Made by a program: the position numbers and the translations under genes
Part shown: positions 25,645 through 33,186 of the stretch, one piece after another
How the letters are laid out: the number at the start of each line of letters is the position of its first letter
Numbering within the stretch: the stretch's first letter is position 1
The notes under the pieces: model-generated
Databases searched by the model: none
Told to the model about the DNA's origin: nothing
Seen by the model: the letters and a program-made list of their open reading frames with translations, nothing else
Source of the DNA: Clostridia bacterium
GTDB taxonomy: Bacteria > Bacillota > Clostridia > UBA1381
Length of the DNA: 64,000 nt
Direction of reading: 5' to 3'
NCBI GenBank assembly: GCA_017935675.1
Contig: JAGBHE010000024.1
Coordinates: forward strand, 16,245 to 80,244

Positions 25645-28272
25645 ATGGAATACATGGGTTTAAACGAAATCCGCGAAAAATTCTTAAGCTTTTTTGAATC
25701 AAAGGGAATGCTCAGGATTGACAGCTTTCCGCTGATACCGAAAAATGATAACAGCCTTCTGCTTATCAATTCAGGTATGGCGCCGATGAAGCCATGGTTC
25801 ACAGGTGCGGAAGAGCCGCCCCGCAGAAGAGTTACAACCTGCCAGAAGTGCATACGTACTCCGGATATTGAAAGAGTCGGAAAAACGGCGCGTCACGGAA
25901 CCTTTTTTGAAATGCTCGGAAACTTTTCTTTCGGTGATTATTTTAAACACGAAGCAATCGCCTGGGCGTGGGAATTCTTTACCGAGGTTATGAAGATACC
26001 CAAGGATGTATTATGGATTACCGTATATGAGGAAGACGACGAAGCAAGAGATATATGGATAAACGAAATAGGCGTAGCTCCCGAGCGCGTTGTCAAAATG
26101 GGAAAAGAAGATAACTTCTGGGAGCACGGAACCGGTCCATGCGGCCCTTGCTCCGAAATACACGTTGACCGCGGCGAGCACCTTTCCTGCGGACCGGATT
26201 GTAAGATAGGCTGCGACTGCGACAGATTTATGGAGCTGTGGAACCTGGTATTCACACAGTTTGACAAAAAAGAAGACGGAACCTACGAAAGACTTGCAAA
26301 TCCGAACATTGACACAGGTATGGGTCTTGAGCGTCTTGCCGCATATGTTCAGGGCGTTGATAATCTTTTCGAGGTCGACACCGTTCAGGATGTTATGAAG
26401 CATATATGCAAGGTTGCAGGCGTTGAATATAAGAAGGACAATAAAACAGATGTTTCCCTCCGTGTTATTACAGACCATATCAGAAGCACGGTTATGATGA
26501 TTTCCGACGGTGTGATCCCCTCAAACGAAGGGCGCGGATATGTTCTCAGACGTCTTTTAAGAAGAGCCGCACGTCACGGAAAGCTCCTCGGCATAAACAG
26601 GCAGTTCCTGTTTGAGGTTGCCGATACGGTTATTGACGCTTCAAAATCAGCTTATCCCGAGCTTGAAGAAAAAAGAGAATATATCAAAAACATTATAAAA
26701 ATTGAAGAAGCACGTTTTGATGCCACCATTGATAACGGTCTTGCGGTTCTGAACGATTATATGAAGGATTCAAAGGAAATAACGGGCGAGCAGGCATTTA
26801 AGCTTCATGACACTTACGGCTTTCCCCTTGACCTGACAATAGAAATTGCCGGTGAAAACGGTCTGACAGTTGATGTTGACGGCTTCGGCAAGGCTATGGC
26901 AGAGCAAAAGGAAACTGCCAGAAAAAGCCGCAAGGACGGCTCCAGCTGGGAAAGCGACAATGTTTTCGAGTTTGAAAACGCTCAGCCGACAGTCTTTCTT
27001 GGCTACGACACTCTTGAAGCAGAGTCCGAAATAGTCGGCATTGCAGCCGAAGGCGAGGTTTCAGCTGTTATATCTGAGGGCGAGGTTGGTGTAATTGTTA
27101 CAAAGGAAACACCATTCTATGCCGAAATGGGCGGTCAGGTCGGCGATATCGGCATTATCTCCGCAGGCAATGCAGAGGCTCATGTAACCGATACCAAAAA
27201 AACCGGAGACGGAATTTATATACATGAGGTATTTGTAGATAAAGGCAAATTTGAAACCGGAAACAAGGTCAGACTTTCCGTAAATGTTAAAAACCGTACA
27301 GCAATCGGAAGAAACCACAGCGCAACGCATCTTCTGCACAAAGCTCTTAAAGAGGAGCTTGGCGGACATGTTGCCCAGGCAGGTTCTCTTGTAACGCCTG
27401 ACCATCTGAGATTTGACTTTTCACACTTTGAAGCAATGACCTCGGAGCAGCTTGCAAGGGTTGAGGACAAGGTTAATGAGATGATTCTCTCCTCCCTTCC
27501 GATAGTGACACGTGAGCTTCCGATAGAAGAGGCGAAGGGGCTCGGCGCTGCCGCACAGTTTGGTGAGAAATACGGCGATGTTGTAAGAGTCGTGTCAATG
27601 GGCGATTATTCAATTGAGTTCTGCGGAGGAACACACCTGACAAACACATCTCAGATAGGACTTTTCAAGCTGATTTCCGAAGGCGGAGTCGCAGCGGGAG
27701 TTCGGAGAATTGAAGCCGTTACCGGTGAAGGTGTACTTCGTTATATTAAAGAAAAGGACAATCTCATCCAAAGCACTGCAAAAATCCTCAAAACAAATCT
27801 TTTAAACGAAATAGACAAGAAGGCTGAGGTAATGACATTTGAGCTTAAATCTGCACAGCGGGAGCTTGAAAAAATCAAAACTCAGCTTGCAAGCGCCAAG
27901 GCAAATGATGTTCTTGCCGGAATAAAGCATATCGGAGACATTGACCTTATAACGGCTCAGCTCGACGGAATGACAGCTGACGATCTGAAAAAAGCGGCAG
28001 ATGACATGAAGGAAAAAATCGACTGCGGCGTTATTGTCCTTGCTTCTGACACGGACAATAAAATTACCTTTGTTGCAATGGCAACCAAAGCCGCCGTTGC
28101 AGCCGGTGCTCACGCCGGAAATATAATCCGCGAAATTACTCAGATTGCCGGAGGCCGCGGCGGCGGTAAGCCGGATATGGCTCAGGGCGGCGGCAAGAAC
28201 GCGGAAAAAATTGACGACGCTTTAGCAAGGGTTGATGAAATAGTAGCACAGCAAACAGGACGCACTCTGTAG
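25645..28272 (+). CDS. alaS: Alanyl-tRNA synthetase
   Basis: An 875-residue enzyme, full length for the family. The class II catalytic core begins GLNEIREKFLSFFESKGM, with motif 2 around TCQKCIRTPDIERVGKTARH and motif 3 at IDTGMGLERLA. The editing domain zinc ligands are HSATHLL (about residue 563) and CGGTHLTNTSQIG (about 663); the C-Ala domain ends the chain with a GGRGGGKPDMAQGGG motif. The ATG at 25645 has GAAAGGA upstream; the longer frame start at 25591 would coincide with the transcription start. Confidence 0.97.
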   Translation: MEYMGLNEIREKFLSFFESKGMLRIDSFPLIPKNDNSLLLINSGMAPMKPWFTGAEEPPRRRVTTCQKCIRTPDIERVGKTARHGTFFEMLGNFSFGDYFKHEAIAWAWEFFTEVMKIPKDVLWITVYEEDDEARDIWINEIGVAPERVVKMGKEDNFWEHGTGPCGPCSEIHVDRGEHLSCGPDCKIGCDCDRFMELWNLVFTQFDKKEDGTYERLANPNIDTGMGLERLAAYVQGVDNLFEVDTVQDVMKHICKVAGVEYKKDNKTDVSLRVITDHIRSTVMMISDGVIPSNEGRGYVLRRLLRRAARHGKLLGINRQFLFEVADTVIDASKSAYPELEEKREYIKNIIKIEEARFDATIDNGLAVLNDYMKDSKEITGEQAFKLHDTYGFPLDLTIEIAGENGLTVDVDGFGKAMAEQKETARKSRKDGSSWESDNVFEFENAQPTVFLGYDTLEAESEIVGIAAEGEVSAVISEGEVGVIVTKETPFYAEMGGQVGDIGIISAGNAEAHVTDTKKTGDGIYIHEVFVDKGKFETGNKVRLSVNVKNRTAIGRNHSATHLLHKALKEELGGHVAQAGSLVTPDHLRFDFSHFEAMTSEQLARVEDKVNEMILSSLPIVTRELPIEEAKGLGAAAQFGEKYGDVVRVVSMGDYSIEFCGGTHLTNTSQIGLFKLISEGGVAAGVRRIEAVTGEGVLRYIKEKDNLIQSTAKILKTNLLNEIDKKAEVMTFELKSAQRELEKIKTQLASAKANDVLAGIKHIGDIDLITAQLDGMTADDLKKAADDMKEKIDCGVIVLASDTDNKITFVAMATKAAVAAGAHAGNIIREITQIAGGRGGGKPDMAQGGGKNAEKIDDALARVDEIVAQQTGRTL

Positions 28273-28315
28273 TCTGCCCGCTTGCCTGAAGCGGATACGG
28301 AAGGAATGTGGTTTT

Positions 28316-28957
28316 ATGACAAAAAAAGAAAGAGCAGCTCTCGCCGCTGAAGCTTTAAGAGAGCTCTATCCGGACGTAAGCTGTTCTCTAAAATACTCGA
28401 CTCCTCTGGAAATGCTTCTTGCAACACAGATGTCGGCTCAGTGTACGGACGCAAGCGTAAACCGTGTAACGGAAACGCTGTTTAAAAAATACACCTGTGC
28501 AGAGGATTTTGCAAATGCAGACCTTGATGAGCTTCAGCAGGATATACGTTCAATCGGTCTTTACAGAAACAAATCAAAAAATATTATAGCATGTTGTCAA
28601 AGGATTCTTGAATGCTACGGAGGACAAGTTCCGTCAACTATGGAGGAGCTTCTGACCCTTCCCGGAACAGGACGGAAAACCGCAAATCTCATTCTCGGCG
28701 AAGTATTCGGCAAGCCTGCTGTTGTTGTCGATACACACTGCATACGCCTTACAAACAGGATTGGGCTTGTAAACACCGGGGTGCCGGAAAAAATTGAAGC
28801 GGAGCTGAAAAAGCTGATACCACCTGAAGAACAGCTTGCGTTATGTCACAGATTCGTTTTTCACGGAAGAGCAATGTGCAATGCCCGTTCTCCGAAATGC
28901 GGACTGTGCCCCTTAAAAAATTTCTGTAAATATTACAAAAAAATAACTAAACGTTGA
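28316..28957 (+). CDS. nth: Endonuclease III
   Basis: A 213-residue DNA glycosylase/AP lyase for oxidised pyrimidines. The helix-hairpin-helix is LPGTGRKTANLIL, with the catalytic lysine in GRKTA, and the catalytic aspartate is in VVVDTHC (about residue 140). The 4Fe-4S ligands are C-x6-C-x2-C-x5-C at the end (CNARSPKCGLCPLKNFC). It follows alaS by 43 bp with an AAGGAATG ribosome site and ends at a strong terminator. Confidence 0.95.
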   Translation: MTKKERAALAAEALRELYPDVSCSLKYSTPLEMLLATQMSAQCTDASVNRVTETLFKKYTCAEDFANADLDELQQDIRSIGLYRNKSKNIIACCQRILECYGGQVPSTMEELLTLPGTGRKTANLILGEVFGKPAVVVDTHCIRLTNRIGLVNTGVPEKIEAELKKLIPPEEQLALCHRFVFHGRAMCNARSPKCGLCPLKNFCKYYKKITKR

Positions 28958-28961
28958 ATTT

Positions 28962-29008
28962 AAAAAAAGCCTGTGTTTTTCAAAAACCGAAAAACACAGG
29001 CTTTTTTT
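28962..29008. terminator. Strong bidirectional terminator
   Basis: A 20-bp perfect stem (around AGCCTGTGTTTTTC) with a 7-base loop, T-rich on both ends. It ends nth (+) and the convergent coiled-coil gene (-). Confidence 0.88.
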
Positions 29009-29014
29009 ATTTAC

Positions 29015-29965
29015 TTAAAATACAAACAAGTCAAGTATCTGAAATACAAGAGATGTAACGGCAACAGCACCGACAACGCTGCCGACTATTATTCCCCATA
29101 TTTTTATGAATCTCTGCTTTTTCTTTATCTGCTCAATTTCGTTTTTAGCCTGAAGACTTGAATTCTTCAGTTCAAATACTGAATCGATAAGCTTATCAAT
29201 GCCCATTGAAGCTTCATGAATTTCATCTACCTTTGCCTCCGAGTTTTTCAGAATACTGCCCACCTCAAGCAAGGTTGTCATCATCTCGGCTGTTTTATCG
29301 GAAACGCTGCCGATTGACGCAGCAAGATTTTCATAATTTGACTTTGACTGCTCTGTGAGACCGTCAACGGACTTTACAACACCGCTTGTTTTCTCGGTCA
29401 GCACAGAAAGCTTGTCATCAAGCTCAACCATCAGGCTGTCAAGCTCAGCTTCAAGCTGCTCCTTTGAAAGAGAATTTGACCTGAAAAGATTTTCTGCTTT
29501 TCTGAGAATATCGTTTATACCGTCATTTCCCTTAAGGCTGTCCTTAAGGTTATCAATTTTACCCATTATTTTTTCATAATATTCAAATGCCTGTTCGGTC
29601 TTTCCTGCCTCATGCTCTGATTCCTCGGAAAATTCATCCTCATACTCATTTTTCTTTCCGGTTATGCCGGAAACAAAATCCTGTATTTTTGCTTTCTTCC
29701 GTTCCTTATTCATGCTTTCTGTGTCAGAAAAGCCCTCCGGCGTAATTTCAAAGTCATCGGAATAAATATCCGCCGGACCGTCAGAGTAATAACAATCATC
29801 ACCGTCATACGCCATTATTTTTCCGTCACGGTAATTCTTCAGCTTTGCAATAACCTTTTTTCCCGCCGACAAAACAGACTGCAGGTCACGCTTTCTCTCC
29901 TCATTCATAAAACTATCTCTCCAATCGTTTAATCTGTTGATAAAATCGTATATTTTATTATTCAT
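29015..29965 (-). CDS. Coiled-coil protein with C-terminal membrane anchor, unknown function
   Basis: A 316-residue protein. The N-terminal half is acidic with a tyrosine/aspartate-rich patch (about residues 50-75, MAYDGDDCYYSDG). Residues about 125-280 are predicted coiled coil (repeated leucine/lysine/glutamate heptads), and a single helix near the C-terminus (IKIWGIIVGSVVGAVAVTSLVF) anchors it with the bulk in the cytoplasm. The heptads resemble the signalling part of chemoreceptors only superficially. Its start overlaps the zinc-ribbon gene by 8 bp, so the two are coupled. Not recognised. Confidence 0.65.
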   Translation of the reverse strand: MNNKIYDFINRLNDWRDSFMNEERKRDLQSVLSAGKKVIAKLKNYRDGKIMAYDGDDCYYSDGPADIYSDDFEITPEGFSDTESMNKERKKAKIQDFVSGITGKKNEYEDEFSEESEHEAGKTEQAFEYYEKIMGKIDNLKDSLKGNDGINDILRKAENLFRSNSLSKEQLEAELDSLMVELDDKLSVLTEKTSGVVKSVDGLTEQSKSNYENLAASIGSVSDKTAEMMTTLLEVGSILKNSEAKVDEIHEASMGIDKLIDSVFELKNSSLQAKNEIEQIKKKQRFIKIWGIIVGSVVGAVAVTSLVFQILDLFVF

Positions 29966-30362
29966 CTTTCTTTATATTCGCGCCGCACTTTGAACAAAAC
30001 GCGTCCTCAGCACTCACACCCGCTCCGCATTCGGGACATACAACGCAGCCGCTTACAGCCGCAAGCTGCTCCTTTATCTCATCGGCTTCCTCACGAAGTG
30101 CATCAAGGCGTCCGAACATTTCGGAAAAATCCCCGGGCTCTTCTGAATTTCTGAAGCTTTCATAAACAGCCTCTCCTATAGCAGCATAGCAAGCGCGCAT
30201 CTTATCCTCAAGCTCACGGATCGCATATTTAAGCTTCGCCTCCTGAGTTTTGCTTTCAACCTTGGAAGCTGCTGATTTTGTCAGCCGTTCGGCTTCCCGT
30301 GAAACCTTAGCAGCACTCGTTTTGATTTTATCAAACATATCATCCATATTGAATTCAGCCAT
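29958..30362 (-). CDS. Zinc-ribbon helical protein, unknown function
   Basis: A 134-residue protein: a helical N-terminal two thirds (lysine/glutamate-rich, MFDKIKTSAAKVSREAERLTK) and a C-terminal zinc ribbon with C-x2-C pairs (CVVCPECGAGVSAEDAFCSKC, residues about 107-127). Such proteins are common small companions of membrane proteins in Clostridia. It is the first gene of a two-gene operon with its own promoter; the partner is the coiled-coil membrane protein. Function unknown. Confidence 0.72.
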   Translation of the reverse strand: MAEFNMDDMFDKIKTSAAKVSREAERLTKSAASKVESKTQEAKLKYAIRELEDKMRACYAAIGEAVYESFRNSEEPGDFSEMFGRLDALREEADEIKEQLAAVSGCVVCPECGAGVSAEDAFCSKCGANIKKDE

Positions 30363-30430
30363 CGTTTATCATCCTTTCCGCACCTGAAACCATAAGCTCG
30401 ATTACAGAGCTTAATTTGTTACATATAACA

Positions 30431-30459
30431 ATTATATCATCTTCATCAAGGTAAATCAA
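30431..30459 (-). promoter_or_regulatory. Sigma-A promoter of the zinc-ribbon/coiled-coil operon
   Basis: On the minus strand, TTGATT, 17 bp and TATAAT. The leader of about 65 bases contains a 7-bp hairpin (TAAGCTC/GAGCTTA, 30393-30413). Confidence 0.7.
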
Positions 30460-30469
30460 CCCTTTTTGA

Positions 30470-30507
30470 AAAAAAAATTAATTTTTTTGCGGAAAAGACT
30501 GTTTTCC
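30470..30507 (-). terminator. Possible terminator of the long polysaccharide operon
   Basis: On the minus strand a GGAAAA/TTTTCC hairpin (30491-30507) is followed by an A/T-rich inverted repeat ending in a run of nine T. It lies 13 bp after the last gene of the operon. The stem is short, so this is tentative. Confidence 0.4.
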
Positions 30508-30519
30508 TGCGTACAGCTG

Positions 30520-33186
30520 TTATTCTGTATACTCTATAATCATATACGGTCTGCTCCAGTTGGTATAAACATAAAAATTATTTGAAACACCGCCTGTCTG
30601 CAAACTGCCGACTAAATCGTCAGGAGTGATAAATGAGTATTTCTTTGTATCGGTATCATAGCTTAAAAGTGTCAGATTACTCGGCGGCAGCCAGAACGTT
30701 AATACCTTCTCCGTATCATCTGCTGCGAAATCCAACGCCATATACGATCCGTCACAGCTGCGCAGCTTCCCGTAAAATGAGCTGTTTTGCCCATTATAGG
30801 CTCCCCTTGAATAAGGAGCGGAGCTATTGTATGTAAACAGTTTCTTTATATTGCTTATTTTGCTGCCTATCATCTCATATGCTATGACATCACCCGAATG
30901 AATTTCCGAAACATCCATCTTCTCGATAAGATTTTCTGTTAATTTATAGCTGCTTCTGCCGTTTACCGTTACACCGGATATTTCATATGTAGCGGTATCG
31001 CTTTCATCCAGCGTCATAAATACCTCTTCAACAGCCATAACGCAAGTACGGTAATTACCGCCGATCGTCCCGATGCCCGACACTCCGTCAACCATATACA
31101 CTACAGCCAGGTCTGTGGTATTTACATCGTTAAAGTTGTAAAACTCCATACCCGTGTTTGTTCCGGTTATCGGATAACGCTCATCCATCTCAAAATAAGT
31201 GCCTGTCTTGACCGATGTAATGTCGTTGCTGCTGTTTCGTTTCTCCACCGTTGCCGGAATTAAAAATACCTTTGCATCCGTTGAAACATTAAATTCTCCT
31301 TCCAAAACACCGCCTGCCCGGCATTGAAGCCGATTGTCCTCCGATGTTACTTTCTTTGACAGCTGCAGGCTGTCCTCTGTTTCCTTCTCACGCCGATAAT
31401 ATCCTGTATCAATCTCGCTTATTTCGTTATCACCGTTTATTTTGTATCTGACAAGCTGAGAAACATTTGCCTCCCTGCCGCTAAGAGCCGAGCACTCTGC
31501 CAGAACCTTAATAAGGTTATCGGATGAAATCTTCACCCAAGCACCGCCGAGCAATCCGCTTCTGTCCCCGTCAACACGTACCTTGTCAGACACCACATAT
31601 CTCTCTGTTTCACCGTCTGCCGTTAAAATCTTAACCCACGCATTTTCTTCACTCGTATCATAGCCGGCAGAAAGTATAAATCCCGGCGCCAATTCCGGCT
31701 TGATATCATCCGGCAAAGCCGCCGCCTTGCCTTTGTAATCAAGCAAAACCGTTATACTTCTTCCGAGATATGCTTTTGCGTCAAATTCCTTTGCAATTGA
31801 ATAGCTCTTTGAATCAATAACAACCGTGTCTTCATTATATGTTTGCAATACGCCGGTTATGCTTGCATTATTCGTATAAATGGTAATATTTTTCCCGCTT
31901 TTGCTTTTTATCACGCTGACAAGCGTATCACTTTTAAGATCCTTTATCGCAAGCGGATTACCTGCAGAAGAATCCCTGACCGCTATACTGATATCATTAT
32001 CCGAAAAATCAAGCGGTCGCTCATTTTTAAAGTAGACCTTTTCTTCCGATTGCTTAACTGCTGTTATTATATAGTTTTTATATTCATTTACAAAAACTAT
32101 ATCTGCCGTTCCGTCTCCGTCATTATCAAGAACCGTTACCGTTCCCATTTCCGGCTGCAAATCGCTGTATGACCAGTCAAAAAGGGGTTCTTCATTATAT
32201 ATAACATATATGTTCTTCGGAATGGATTTTCGGGAATTCCTTCCCGAAGCGTTTTCATAGGTCAGCGTTCCCTGACTGCATGAAATCAATTTGTCCGCTT
32301 CTATCTCCGTTATTTCATTATCAGGCTTCATCTGAGCATGTACCAGCGTACGGATTCCGCCATCATCTTTGAAATACGCCCTTACATAACAGCCGAGCAA
32401 GGAATCATCAAAGCCGTCATATGCTTCATAGGTTTCAAATTCTATATCAACCGTATTCGTGTCCGCATTTTTATATTTGTCCAAAGCAATGCGTCTGTTT
32501 GCCGTTACTCTGCCATCCGTATAATACAGTCCCAAATATTCGCTTAAAACAGTTTCTTCATCGTTTGTGTAATATTCAATACTCTGACCGGTGTATTTTT
32601 TCCCCTGAAAAACCGGTACAAACAGCGTATTGTACAGCAAAAGTGCGCAAACGCCTCTGCTCAGCACATCGTTATTACGGAGAGACAGCTTTTTGGAAAT
32701 TCCCTGCTTATTCATAAACTCAACATACGCGGAAGACGAATCCTTCCCGTATCCTAAAACCTTGCCATAGCCTGTTACGTATGCAAGAATTTTTGCGCTG
32801 TCTGCATATGTTATTCCGGCGTCGGGGAAGAAAAAGCCGTTCCCGTCACCGCTTATCATACCTATACTGCGCGCCGCTGCAATCTCACGGGCATACTCAT
32901 GCTGCGCCGGAACATCATAAAATCCCGAATCCTGCTCACCCTCCGATGATATGTCAAGCCCGCTGAGCGCAAGTGCATATTTCAAAAATTCACCTCTTGA
33001 AACACTTTTCTTCGGGCTGAATGACTGAGCACCGGTATTCTCCATAATCCCAAGTGCAGTTACGGTTTCAATCGCTTCTTTGTATGGAGCGTCAGGCTCT
33101 ATGTCTATAAAAGAATCCGCATATGTGGGACATGCCGTCAACATGACTGCTGCTGCAAGAATCAATGTTAAAATTTTTTTCATCAA
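30520..33186 (-). CDS. Large secreted protein with N-terminal SLH domains
   Basis: An 888-residue protein with a signal peptide (cleavage near TYADS, residue 24). SLH repeats occupy about residues 24-200 (FIDIEPDAPYKEAIETVTAL, GIMENTGAQSFSPKKSVSRG, and MISGDGNGFFFPDAGITYAD). The remaining 690 residues are beta-rich with repeated DNDGDGTADIVFVN and KVRVDGDRSGLLG-like strands; I recognise no enzyme motif. It is the last gene of the importer/lyase operon and overlaps the preceding SLH gene by 4 bp. Probably a wall-attached binding or structural protein at the cell surface. Confidence 0.8.
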   Translation of the reverse strand: MMKKILTLILAAAVMLTACPTYADSFIDIEPDAPYKEAIETVTALGIMENTGAQSFSPKKSVSRGEFLKYALALSGLDISSEGEQDSGFYDVPAQHEYAREIAAARSIGMISGDGNGFFFPDAGITYADSAKILAYVTGYGKVLGYGKDSSSAYVEFMNKQGISKKLSLRNNDVLSRGVCALLLYNTLFVPVFQGKKYTGQSIEYYTNDEETVLSEYLGLYYTDGRVTANRRIALDKYKNADTNTVDIEFETYEAYDGFDDSLLGCYVRAYFKDDGGIRTLVHAQMKPDNEITEIEADKLISCSQGTLTYENASGRNSRKSIPKNIYVIYNEEPLFDWSYSDLQPEMGTVTVLDNDGDGTADIVFVNEYKNYIITAVKQSEEKVYFKNERPLDFSDNDISIAVRDSSAGNPLAIKDLKSDTLVSVIKSKSGKNITIYTNNASITGVLQTYNEDTVVIDSKSYSIAKEFDAKAYLGRSITVLLDYKGKAAALPDDIKPELAPGFILSAGYDTSEENAWVKILTADGETERYVVSDKVRVDGDRSGLLGGAWVKISSDNLIKVLAECSALSGREANVSQLVRYKINGDNEISEIDTGYYRREKETEDSLQLSKKVTSEDNRLQCRAGGVLEGEFNVSTDAKVFLIPATVEKRNSSNDITSVKTGTYFEMDERYPITGTNTGMEFYNFNDVNTTDLAVVYMVDGVSGIGTIGGNYRTCVMAVEEVFMTLDESDTATYEISGVTVNGRSSYKLTENLIEKMDVSEIHSGDVIAYEMIGSKISNIKKLFTYNSSAPYSRGAYNGQNSSFYGKLRSCDGSYMALDFAADDTEKVLTFWLPPSNLTLLSYDTDTKKYSFITPDDLVGSLQTGGVSNNFYVYTNWSRPYMIIEYTE

